Notes under the pieces: generated by a model
The model's database searches: none
The model's input: only the letters and a program-made list of their open reading frames with translations
What the model was told of the DNA's origin: nothing
Made by a program: the position numbers and the translations under genes
NCBI GenBank assembly: GCA_009693575.1
Contig: SHWZ01000011.1
Span: 1-57,106, forward strand
DNA: 57,106 bases
From: Flavobacteriaceae bacterium
GTDB lineage: Bacteria > Bacteroidota > Bacteroidia > UKL13-3
Direction of reading: 5' to 3'
In this document: piece by piece, positions 42,780 through 50,956 of the stretch
Layout: the number at the start of each line of letters is the position of its first letter
How positions within the stretch are numbered: the first letter of the stretch is position 1

Positions 42780-44219
42780 ATGGAATTTAAGAAAGAGATT
42801 AAATTGTTTGATGCAGTGATGCTGGTGGCAGGCACCATGATAGGCTCGGGCATCTTCATTGTGAGTGCCGACATAGCCCGCAACCTTGGCTCAGCTGGCT
42901 GGGTGATGATGGCTTGGGCTTTGGCAGGAATAATAACGATGGCAGGAGCACTCAGCTATGGCGAACTTTCTGGGATGTTTCCGAAAGCTGGCGGACAATA
43001 TGTTTATTTGAAAGAAGCCTACGGTCCTATGCTGGCCTTTCTATATGGTTGGACTTTGTTCTTGGTAATCCAAACGGGGACGATCGCGGCGGTAGGGGTG
43101 GCTTTTGCTAAATTCAGTGGAGTGCTTTGGCCACAGGTGGGCGAGAACAATATCCTGATGGAAACTGGCAGTTGGAAAATGACAGCTGCACAATTGCTGG
43201 CTATTGGACTTACGGTGTTGCTCACTTTCATCAACACCAAAGGAGTACGAAATGGTAAGTGGATACAGAATGTGTTTGGGGTTACCAAAATTGGGGCTTT
43301 GTTTATACTTATTGTGGCAGGACTTACCATAGGTTTCAATCCCGAAATATGGAACTACAATTGGAGCAATGCCTGGAATGCAAAACAGACAACGATGAAC
43401 GGTGAAGGTGTTTCTGCAATCAGCAGTGTGAGTGGCATGGCCTTACCATTTGCAGTGGGCGTGGCTATGGTGGGCAGTCTTTTCAGCAGCGATGCTTGGA
43501 ACAATGTCACCTTTGCAGGGGCCGAGGTGGTGAACCCACAACGAACCATTGGCCGGGCGTTGGCCATCGGCACAGGGCTGGTTACTATAATCTATTTGTT
43601 AGTGAATGTGGTGTACTTGGCCGTGCTACCCTTGGATGGAAACCCAGCAGCAACAGAATATATGCAACGAGGCATAGCCCATGCCCAAAACGACCGCGTA
43701 GGCTTTGCTGCGGCACAAGCCATTGGTGGGGGGGGGCTTGCCATTGCAGTAGCCGTACTGATTATGATTAGCACCTTTGGCTGCCAAAATGGGTGCATCC
43801 TCTCCGGGGCAAGAGTATATTATAGCATGGCAAACGACGGACTCTTTTTCTCCCCACTTAAAAAGCTGAACAAAAATGCAGTACCAGCCAATGCCCTTTG
43901 GCTGCAATGTATCTGGGCTTGCCTGCTTATCCTCAGCGGCAGCTATGGCAACCTGCTCGACTATGTGATGTTTGCAGTCATAGTGTTTTACTTGTTTACT
44001 ATTGCTGGCATCTTTGTTCTTCGTTTCAAGCGGCCCGAACTACCAAGACCCTACAAGGCTTTTGGCTACCCCATCCTACCGGCTTTGTATATTTTGTTGG
44101 CAGGTACGTTCTTGTTTGTACTCTTGGTGAAGAAACCAGAGTACACCCAGCCCGGCCTATTGTTGGTTGCCTTGGGTATCCCGGTCTATTTTCTGTTTAA
44201 GCGGTTTTCGAAGGGGTGA
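42780..44219 (+). CDS. APC-family amino acid permease (LAT/SLC7-like)
   Basis: A 479-residue inner-membrane transporter with 12 predicted helices. The APC substrate motif GTMIGSGIF (18-26) is in TM1, and GALSYGELSGMFPKAGGQYVYLKEAYG (about 56-82) follows TM2. NNVTFAGAEVVNPQRTIGRA in TM6 and beyond and a C-terminal PRPYKAFGYPILP are typical of the LAT branch. It moves amino acids across the inner membrane; specificity is unknown. A run of nine G (43728-43736) encodes three Gly codons inside it. Its stop abuts that of the convergent fusion gene with no bases between. Confidence 0.92.
   Translation: MEFKKEIKLFDAVMLVAGTMIGSGIFIVSADIARNLGSAGWVMMAWALAGIITMAGALSYGELSGMFPKAGGQYVYLKEAYGPMLAFLYGWTLFLVIQTGTIAAVGVAFAKFSGVLWPQVGENNILMETGSWKMTAAQLLAIGLTVLLTFINTKGVRNGKWIQNVFGVTKIGALFILIVAGLTIGFNPEIWNYNWSNAWNAKQTTMNGEGVSAISSVSGMALPFAVGVAMVGSLFSSDAWNNVTFAGAEVVNPQRTIGRALAIGTGLVTIIYLLVNVVYLAVLPLDGNPAATEYMQRGIAHAQNDRVGFAAAQAIGGGGLAIAVAVLIMISTFGCQNGCILSGARVYYSMANDGLFFSPLKKLNKNAVPANALWLQCIWACLLILSGSYGNLLDYVMFAVIVFYLFTIAGIFVLRFKRPELPRPYKAFGYPILPALYILLAGTFLFVLLVKKPEYTQPGLLLVALGIPVYFLFKRFSKG
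43728..43736 (+). repeat. poly-G tract (G9) within the permease gene
   Basis: Nine consecutive G encode three Gly codons of IGGGGLA. Such tracts can slip during replication and are also prone to sequencing error. The frame is intact here. Confidence 0.9.
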
Positions 44220-46154
44220 CTACTCCACATCAAACTTGCTAATCCAGATGCTGCCCTTTTGGCCTTCGTATTTGCCGATGCTGCCTTTTTCCCAAAGGTC
44301 AACCAGTATTTTTCTGGCCTCGTCTTTGGGTATATCGCTGAGGAAGGCAAACTCCATGTCGGTCATGCGGGGGAAGGCGGCAAACAGCTTTTGGGGGATG
44401 GTGTCAATGGCCTTTTTCTGCACATCGGGCATCAGCTTCTGTATTATTTCCTCAAACTTTTCGTATGTCTGATAGCCTTTGATGATATATTGGTTGTTGG
44501 CCCTATTAGAAAAATACAGGGTGGGAAAGTTTGTGACACCAAGCTGTGCGGCCAGGGTTAGGTCTGCTTTGAAATGTTCCTTGGCCCTGCCATCAAAGTC
44601 TCGCAACAGGCGGGCTGAGTCGAGCCCCACTTCGATTGCCGCATTTTTGAGGAACTCCCATTTGATGATATTTTTCTTTTCGACAAACACCATTTCCTTG
44701 ATGCGGCGTAGGAACAGGATGGCCTTGGTGGTGTCCTGCATCTGTGCCGCCTTGAATGCTATGGAGGGCGGGTAGGATGAGTTAAGCGGGTCTTCTATCC
44801 ACACGTCGCCATCAAGCGGCATCTCATGCAAGGCACTCACTTCTTCCCAATGTTTGGCGGCATCGGAGGGCTTTTGTATCTTGCCTTTGTTATATTTTCC
44901 CCACGATGGTAGCAGGCCGCCCATGCAATATTTTATGTTCACATTGTCATCGTATTCTAGTTTTATTTTTCGCAGTGCCGGCTGTATAAGCCAGCAGGTA
45001 GAGCATATCGGGTCGGTAAAATATAAAACCTGAATCTCTTTTTTTACCCCTTCAAGGTCGTAATTTCCGTTCTGTTTTATCAGCGGCACAATTATATTGC
45101 CGTAGTTTTGGCCAACTGAGTCTAGAAACTGTTTTTTGATTTGGCGACCAAAACTTATGTGTGTATTCACCGCATTCGAACGCAGGTCGTAATATTTTTT
45201 GAAAGCTTGCTTATAGTTGTCGGTGATGGACAGGTGGTGGGCAAGGGTGCGGGCATCAAGTATGGCATTGGTGGTGCCCGCACTGGTGAAGGGCAAGGCA
45301 AGGTGAGCAGCATCGCCAATCAGCACCACGTTTTGTTTATGAAAAGTGGGCAGCAGGTCGAAGTCGCGGGTGTTCCATACATAGCTTGTTTTGAAATCGT
45401 TCGTTTCCAAAATTTTGCCCACAACTTCAGGAAACTCGGCCAATATATTCTTGCAGAATACTTCTAATCCCTCGGGAGTTTCGGTAGAAGGGTCGTAGAG
45501 CCTGGCATCGTATTGCATGAACCATACAAACTCAATGTCGGAGGTGGGGATGAGGCCAAAAGCAAGCCCAGCGGTCTTTTTCTTAAACTTGGTAAATATA
45601 TCTGAATGGGTCTTTGACACTTCCTCGTTGTAGGCAATGCCCACTATTTCCTTTACATCCACTGGAGTGAACTTCACAGGGCCAAAAGTCACTTCACGCA
45701 CCTTGGAGTAACCACCATCGGCCCCGATGAATATATCGCCATGCTCCACATCCCCATTTTTGAAAACTGCTGCAATAGCCTTTTCTCCTTCATATAAAAA
45801 GTGAGAAAAATCGCGTCCTTGCTTGATGAATTCATTTGGCAACAAAGCATACAAAAATCGGATAAGTTCGCTCCGCTTGATGCACTTCCAAGTGGGTAGT
45901 TCTAGGTGTTTTATCTCAACTCCTTCTGTGTCCCGCAGGCTGTATCCCCTGATTAACCTACCAGGCAGTTCGGCCTTGTATTCGCTGTTCAGCTCTTTCA
46001 AAATGCCAAGTCCATCCGTGTGCATCATGAATGCATGACCATGTATTGGCATCTCCTCGGCCCGCTCGTTCACCACCACTTCTATATTCCGTTGTTTCAA
46101 AAATATACCTATGGTCAATCCGGCAATTCCACCCCCTATGATTACTACTTTCAT
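44220..46154 (-). CDS. fusion of FAD-dependent monooxygenase and SpxH/DsbA-like thioredoxin domain
   Basis: A 644-residue two-part protein. Residues 1-365 form a PHBH-type flavin monooxygenase: the dinucleotide motif GGGIAG (7-12), an FAD/NADPH-side motif DG in IGADGGYSKVR (144-153), and VVLIGDAAHLALPFTSAGTT (276-294) with the conserved GD at 280-281. From about 372 a thioredoxin-like domain of the SpxH/FrnE (DsbA) type begins: LYFTDPICSTCW with C384-x2-C387, then YCMGGLLPSW, and a cis-Pro-like GVTNFPTLYF near 540-550. A C-terminal helical or winged-helix-like tail follows. The flavin part would hydroxylate a small molecule; the second may act in thiol chemistry or as an adaptor. The fusion is in frame and the aminotransferase stop overlaps its ATG by 4 bp. 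Substrate unknown. Confidence 0.82.
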   Translation of the reverse strand: MKVVIIGGGIAGLTIGIFLKQRNIEVVVNERAEEMPIHGHAFMMHTDGLGILKELNSEYKAELPGRLIRGYSLRDTEGVEIKHLELPTWKCIKRSELIRFLYALLPNEFIKQGRDFSHFLYEGEKAIAAVFKNGDVEHGDIFIGADGGYSKVREVTFGPVKFTPVDVKEIVGIAYNEEVSKTHSDIFTKFKKKTAGLAFGLIPTSDIEFVWFMQYDARLYDPSTETPEGLEVFCKNILAEFPEVVGKILETNDFKTSYVWNTRDFDLLPTFHKQNVVLIGDAAHLALPFTSAGTTNAILDARTLAHHLSITDNYKQAFKKYYDLRSNAVNTHISFGRQIKKQFLDSVGQNYGNIIVPLIKQNGNYDLEGVKKEIQVLYFTDPICSTCWLIQPALRKIKLEYDDNVNIKYCMGGLLPSWGKYNKGKIQKPSDAAKHWEEVSALHEMPLDGDVWIEDPLNSSYPPSIAFKAAQMQDTTKAILFLRRIKEMVFVEKKNIIKWEFLKNAAIEVGLDSARLLRDFDGRAKEHFKADLTLAAQLGVTNFPTLYFSNRANNQYIIKGYQTYEKFEEIIQKLMPDVQKKAIDTIPQKLFAAFPRMTDMEFAFLSDIPKDEARKILVDLWEKGSIGKYEGQKGSIWISKFDVE

Positions 46155-47320
46155 AAAGAATTGATTGTATTTTTTATTCGTGACAATGCTTCCCTAAGTA
46201 TTTCTTCGGATGTGGCAAAACTAAGACGGATATGTCCCTCGGCCCCATTGCCAAACCACTGTTTAAGACCTGGCACTACTGCTACCTTGGCCTCGTTCAG
46301 CAACAGTTCATGAATTTCGGAACCCGACTTTCCAGTCCCTTCAATATTTGCAAAAGCTACATAACATCCATCAGGAGAAATGCAGCGAAAACCGGGAATG
46401 GAGTTGAGTTCATCTACGCATATATCTCGCATGGCTTGCAGGTGTTTCAAAAAGCCATCAAGCCAATACCCACATTGGTTGAGTGCTGTGGTGGCTGCTA
46501 TTTGCGAAAGCACATTGGCTCCATGTATAGTTGAATTATGCAGGGAAGCATCCAACAGTTTGGTATACTGTTCTTTGTTACTCGCCATCACCATGCCGAT
46601 ACGCAAACCCGCCAACCCGTATGATTTGCTGAAACCACTAATGGTCACCGTGCAGTTTCTTATTTCTTTGTTGATGCTGGCAATGCTCACATATTTATTG
46701 GGAACAAAAACAATGTTGCTCCAAATTTCATCAGAAAGGATGATGAGCTTGTGACGGATGGCAATATCACCCAATTGCACTAGTTCTTCTTGGGTGAATA
46801 CTTTGCCGGTTGGATTCAGCGGATTGCACAAGCATATCATTCGCGTTTTTGGGGTAATCAGTTGCTCTAACTTCTCAAAATCAACGGGAGCTGTGCCGGC
46901 AGGTATGGCTAGCGGAACGGCAATGCCACCAACCGATTCGATGGAATAGCGAAAGAGGAAATCAACGGGGTCGAAGATGATGGCTTCATCGCCCGGTGCT
47001 AAAAAAGCTTTACAAGTCAAGTATATCCCAAAGGCAGCACTGTCCACCGGAAATATGAGGTCAGCAGACGTAGGAATATTTCTTTTAGTACGAAAAAAAT
47101 TAGCGAGGCTTTCTTTGCATTCGGGCAGTCCATCGGGCGGTGCATAGCAATAGTAGCGGTCTTTGGCAAAGTTGGCAACGGCCTCGGCTATCTCTGGGGC
47201 ACTCGGAAAGTCAGGGTCGGCAGCAGTAAGTGGGATTACACCCTCAGGCACAGTAGCCCAACGCAGGTTGTAGGCTCGTTTTTTTAGTATAGGTAAGTTG
47301 ACGGAATTGTGTTGGAACAT
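46151..47320 (-). CDS. class I/II PLP aminotransferase
   Basis: A 389-residue fold-type I aminotransferase. It shows LTAADPDFPSAPEI near the start, CLCNPLNPTGKVF (164-176), LSDEIWSNIVF (195-205) and the PLP Lys232 in ISGFSKSYGLAGLRIG (227-242), with the C-terminal Arg in GHIRLSFA. This is the aspartate/aromatic aminotransferase class; the amino acid used is not evident. It is the first gene of an operon with the flavin/thioredoxin fusion (4-bp ATGA overlap), so the two may act on the same compound, for example deamination followed by hydroxylation; that is inference. Confidence 0.9.
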   Translation of the reverse strand: MFQHNSVNLPILKKRAYNLRWATVPEGVIPLTAADPDFPSAPEIAEAVANFAKDRYYCYAPPDGLPECKESLANFFRTKRNIPTSADLIFPVDSAAFGIYLTCKAFLAPGDEAIIFDPVDFLFRYSIESVGGIAVPLAIPAGTAPVDFEKLEQLITPKTRMICLCNPLNPTGKVFTQEELVQLGDIAIRHKLIILSDEIWSNIVFVPNKYVSIASINKEIRNCTVTISGFSKSYGLAGLRIGMVMASNKEQYTKLLDASLHNSTIHGANVLSQIAATTALNQCGYWLDGFLKHLQAMRDICVDELNSIPGFRCISPDGCYVAFANIEGTGKSGSEIHELLLNEAKVAVVPGLKQWFGNGAEGHIRLSFATSEEILREALSRIKNTINSL

Positions 47321-47402
47321 AAAGTAGGGAGGGAGGGGGTTCCGTATTTCGTGAGATACTGTTTGGCTTTGGTGAAGATTTTTCTAGATTGATACTTTCA
47401 GG

Positions 47403-47804
47403 CTAATTCAGTTTTGAGAGTAGCTCCACCACCTTATAGGTAACTAATGGCTTAATAAGAAAATCGGAAACCACACGGATGCTTTTAGCCCGCTCAATAT
47501 CGTGAGGCGAAATGCTGGATGTGGTTACATATAAGGCAATGTCTTTTCCCAAGCGAGGCTGCATCTGCATGTATTCTTCCAGAAAAGCCCAGCCATCCAT
47601 TACTGGCATACTCAGGTCAAGAAAAATAATATCGGGAAACAAATCTGCATGACCCACAATTTCTTCAAAATATTCGATGGCCTCCAGCCCGTCATTGAAC
47701 ACTTTGATGTCAGTCAAAAAATTGCTTGCTTCAATCGTTTTCTTAACTAAGAAGACGCTAATTGAATCGTCTTCAATTAGGAAAATTCTTTTGAAAGGTT
47801 TCAT
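47403..47804 (-). CDS. single-domain response regulator
   Basis: A 133-residue receiver domain without an output domain. The acidic pocket is EDD (11-13), the phospho-acceptor Asp63 is in FLDLSMPVMDG, the Thr/Ser switch is in YVTTSS (92-97), and Lys118 is in LIKPL. Its ATG overlaps the PAS kinase stop by 4 bp (ATGA), so it is the cognate partner. Having no DNA-binding domain, it must act by protein contact or phosphotransfer. It is the last gene of the operon. Confidence 0.93.
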   Translation of the reverse strand: MKPFKRIFLIEDDSISVFLVKKTIEASNFLTDIKVFNDGLEAIEYFEEIVGHADLFPDIIFLDLSMPVMDGWAFLEEYMQMQPRLGKDIALYVTTSSISPHDIERAKSIRVVSDFLIKPLVTYKVVELLSKLN

Positions 47805-49255
47805 ATTTTTTGTTTTTTGAATTCGATGAAAAAAGTAGAGCCTTGGTCCGGGGTGCTTTCAGCCCAAATTCTGCCACCCATTGCATCTACCTGTGTTTTG
47901 GTCATGAATAGCCCAATGCCTTTGGCATTTGGATGGCGATGGAAAACTTTACCAATTTTGAATATACTGTCTTTGTGTTTTACTAGGTCAATGCCCAAAC
48001 CATTATCACTTACCGATAATATGATGCTGTCGCCTTCCCTTTTCGACTCCAGCCTAATGAGGGGTGTTCTTACCGGGGATTTGTATTTGAGGGCGTTGCC
48101 CACTAAATTTTGAAATATGCTGTGAAGGTATTTTGATGGAAAATTTATCGAAACTGCATCATAAAAGTTCTTCTCGATGACGCCGCCACATGCTGATATT
48201 TCTAATTCCAGCCCACCTAATGCCCGTTGTAGACAATCCTCGAGTAATATGTCTTCCGAACTTATTTCATGATCTTGCCTTATCTGGATAGATTCCACCA
48301 GCTCGTTGAAGGTGTTGTGTAGGTTATTTATCACTGGGTTTAGTTTCGAAATGAGCAGCTTCTTTTCGTCTTCGTCAGTGCTCTGCTCTATAAAATTTGC
48401 CAGCATTGCCATATTCACTAATGGTGCCCTCAGGTTGTGTGACACTATGTTGCAGAAATCAACTAGTTGCGTGTTTTGGGAAGAAAGTTGATTAAGGATA
48501 GCGGTCTGTTTTTCTTCCAACAGTTTACGTTCCGTAATGTCGATGCCGAAGCCAATCACCATGCTTATTTCCCGCTTCTCGTTGAACACGGGGAACAGCC
48601 TCCGCAGGTGTGTAATTGTGTGGCCATTTGGGTCTTTTATGCTGTCTTCCCAGCGTATTTCCTTGGCCGATTTTTTTATTTCCAAAAACTGCTCCCGCCT
48701 CAATTTGGCTACTGAGTCGTCACGGTTTCGGTATTCAGCATATTCGAAGTCGTCCTTGCCGATGATATACTTCCGGAGTTCCTCGTTTTCGATGGCTTTG
48801 GGGTTCACAAATATGTATTTGTGGTTGGCATCAAACACAGCTATGTCAGTGGGAATGCAGTTGAGAATGTTCTCGTAAAATTCCTTTTGCTTGTCCAGTT
48901 TGTCTCTTACCTGATTACGTTCCGTAATGTCGATGGCAAAACCGATAAGGAACGTTTTGCCGTTGATGGCGGCGTGTGATATACCCAGGTTTATCTCAAA
49001 CTCAGCTAGGTTTTTTCGTTGAGCAACAATTTCCATTGTTTCACTCACAAGTTGGCCTTGGCTACTCTGTTTTATCATCTTCAGGTAAGGCTCGCAGTTG
49101 TGGTCGGGCAGGCATATATTGTGAAAATAACAGCCGATTGCTTCAGTAGCACTCCAACCAAAAATAATCTCAGCTTTTGGATTCCAATGCATGATTACGC
49201 CCAGTTCATCCATTACTATCACCGCATCATTGGTATTGTGAAATAAGGTATCCAT
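47801..49255 (-). CDS. cytoplasmic PAS-domain sensor histidine kinase
   Basis: A 484-residue kinase with no membrane segment. It has two PAS/PAC domains (about 1-115, with DAVIVMDELGVIMHWNPKAE and GFAIDITER; and about 125-245, with GFGIDITER) and an HisKA domain with VSHNLRAPL (His273). The ATPase domain shows N-box FQNLVGNALKYKSP, G1 VSDNGLGIDL, G2 AKGIGLFMTK and a C-terminal GSTFFIEF. The variant HNLRAP box is common in Bacteroidota PAS kinases. The ATG at 49255 overlaps the stop of a small upstream gene by one base (TGATG); a TTG start 3 bp earlier is also possible. It senses a cytoplasmic or redox signal and phosphorylates the adjacent receiver. Confidence 0.92.
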   Translation of the reverse strand: MDTLFHNTNDAVIVMDELGVIMHWNPKAEIIFGWSATEAIGCYFHNICLPDHNCEPYLKMIKQSSQGQLVSETMEIVAQRKNLAEFEINLGISHAAINGKTFLIGFAIDITERNQVRDKLDKQKEFYENILNCIPTDIAVFDANHKYIFVNPKAIENEELRKYIIGKDDFEYAEYRNRDDSVAKLRREQFLEIKKSAKEIRWEDSIKDPNGHTITHLRRLFPVFNEKREISMVIGFGIDITERKLLEEKQTAILNQLSSQNTQLVDFCNIVSHNLRAPLVNMAMLANFIEQSTDEDEKKLLISKLNPVINNLHNTFNELVESIQIRQDHEISSEDILLEDCLQRALGGLELEISACGGVIEKNFYDAVSINFPSKYLHSIFQNLVGNALKYKSPVRTPLIRLESKREGDSIILSVSDNGLGIDLVKHKDSIFKIGKVFHRHPNAKGIGLFMTKTQVDAMGGRIWAESTPDQGSTFFIEFKKQKI

Positions 49256-49482
49256 CAATTGAATATTGTTAGCCCTATCCTTTTCGCCATCAGCATCACT
49301 TGCCTTTGCATCTCAAGCATATCCACCGCTTGCTGTCCCAATACATGAATCCCTTCAATCTGCCTCGGCGTTAAGGTGCGGGGCAAGTTTACCATGTGTT
49401 CCAGGTTGGCCGATGCACGGCTATCAACCATTTGGAGCTGCAATCCCTCAGTTTCAGTTACAAGGTTAGGACTTTCTTTCAT
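49255..49482 (-). CDS. small conserved-looking protein leading the PAS kinase operon
   Basis: A 75-residue protein I do not recognise. It is polar at the N-terminus, then has predicted amphipathic helices: SANLEHMVNLPRTLTPRQIEG and LGQQAVDMLEMQRQVMLMAKRIG. There is no signal peptide or membrane segment. Its TGA overlaps the kinase ATG by one base, and kinase and regulator overlap by 4 bp, so the three are translationally coupled. The tight coupling is the main evidence that it is real. It could be a regulator, adaptor or stabiliser of the kinase. The family is unknown to me. Confidence 0.7.
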   Translation of the reverse strand: MKESPNLVTETEGLQLQMVDSRASANLEHMVNLPRTLTPRQIEGIHVLGQQAVDMLEMQRQVMLMAKRIGLTIFN

Positions 49483-49642
49483 CTTCGGGTAATCAGATAG
49501 TTACTACTACACAATGCTTTCTTAATTAATGCCACAAAGGGAATGCTATTTTATACACTAATGAGTGTTTAATTTTTAACTATTAAGAATTGTTAAATGA
49601 ATTTGTCTATTTTTCTGAACTCGTATTTGTTTGTCAGAATGA

Positions 49643-50665
49643 TTATTGCTTCACAAACTTTAAGGTTTCGCCATTCACCCTCACCAAATAAATGCCCGCC
49701 TTCAGCCCCGAAACTGGTAGGCTCACCTGCTGCTGCCCAGTGCCATTTGCCGCTAGGCTCAAACACTCCTTGCCACAGGCATCATATATTTTAAGTTGGG
49801 TAGGGGTGAGGCTATAAAAAGTAAGCACTGCATCATAGCCTGTTGGGTTTGGATAAAGGCTCAAGTTTGTTATATTTGACATGGCTATACCAACACCAGC
49901 TGAGGCCACAAATTTTGTACGCATGGTTTTGGTTACTACTGTTCCGCCTAACCCTTTATTATCACGGCGGCTAGTTTCCATCATCCAGCCACGTGTGCCG
50001 CTCACCCCCCACAAAAACCTTCTTTCAACGAAATCTTGTGTAACAAAGCTGCCAAAGGCCGATTTCGTGGAATCAATCTGTTGGGATTCTATTTCAATTA
50101 AGATTGCATTGTTGTATGTCATATTAGGTGTTTTCAAGGTACCACTACCTCTGTAGTAGGTATTTACTTGTCCATTGCGGTAGTTAGTGGTGCCAAAAGA
50201 CCCGGCAGCCGATGCTCCATACGTATCTGTTTTGCTGCTACCTGAGGCAAAAGGGTAGTCCATTAGTTTCTCGTTGTCAGCGTAAGGCATTGTTACCCCA
50301 AAAGCACCGCCACTTTGGTCGGTCCCAATAATGGTAAGGCTACTGCCATTGCGAGTATAGTAGATTGTGTTCTTTACAGCTCCTGCAGTGGTTTGCTCCG
50401 CAATGTTGCTGCCGCTGAACTTGCTGCCGTTGGTGGTTTTGCTTGGGTCAACAAATAGAATATTGGTTTTGGTTCCAGCAAAGCTCACTGCCGAATAATC
50501 CCACGTTTGCCCGCTGCCAAACGAAGGCACGGCATAGGCGGAGGTATCACCGTTCACCATTGACAAGGTATCGCCTACCAATGGAAACTCATTGGCTGTG
50601 AGGCTTTGCGAAAAAGAAATGAAGGGGGCTGCAAGCAGCAATGCGGTAAGTAGTTTTTTGTGCAT
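49643..50665 (-). CDS. secreted T9SS cargo protein
   Basis: A 340-residue protein with a signal peptide (MHKKLLTALLLAAPFISFSQ). A Gly/Ser/Thr-rich beta region follows, with GQTWDYSAVSF and repeated aromatic strands. The end is a T9SS type A sorting domain: LSLYPNPTGYDAVLTF, LKIYDACGKECLSL and GLKAGIYLVRVNGETLKFVKQ. It is likely exported by Sec and T9SS and is of unknown function. The ATG at 50665 gives a normal signal peptide; the longer frame adds 14 residues that break it. Confidence 0.85.
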   Translation of the reverse strand: MHKKLLTALLLAAPFISFSQSLTANEFPLVGDTLSMVNGDTSAYAVPSFGSGQTWDYSAVSFAGTKTNILFVDPSKTTNGSKFSGSNIAEQTTAGAVKNTIYYTRNGSSLTIIGTDQSGGAFGVTMPYADNEKLMDYPFASGSSKTDTYGASAAGSFGTTNYRNGQVNTYYRGSGTLKTPNMTYNNAILIEIESQQIDSTKSAFGSFVTQDFVERRFLWGVSGTRGWMMETSRRDNKGLGGTVVTKTMRTKFVASAGVGIAMSNITNLSLYPNPTGYDAVLTFYSLTPTQLKIYDACGKECLSLAANGTGQQQVSLPVSGLKAGIYLVRVNGETLKFVKQ

Positions 50666-50926
50666 GTGATAAGTAATTGTTGTGGCAAATATATCCCAAA
50701 ACAGCATAATTAATTGACTTAACAGACTTTATTTTTAATAATCAAATTAATTCATCAAATGTTCAATATTTTTTTATTCGTGGTACTGTTCTTTGATTAG
50801 TCCTAATGAAGACAAAGGAGGCAGCGTTGGGGAATAATAAAGGAGCTGGAAATGCATAGACGGGCATTTGTAAAATGAAAATGTCCTATTGGCTGTTCAT
50901 TGCCGTTAATAAGATAACAAGTTCTT

Positions 50927-50934
50927 TACTTTTG
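50927..50934 (+). promoter_or_regulatory. -7 box TACTTTTG of the DUF1028 gene
   Basis: An exact TAnnTTTG match 22 bp before the ATG at 50957. Confidence 0.45.
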
Positions 50935-50956
50935 CTGGCAACTACATAATGGAGCA

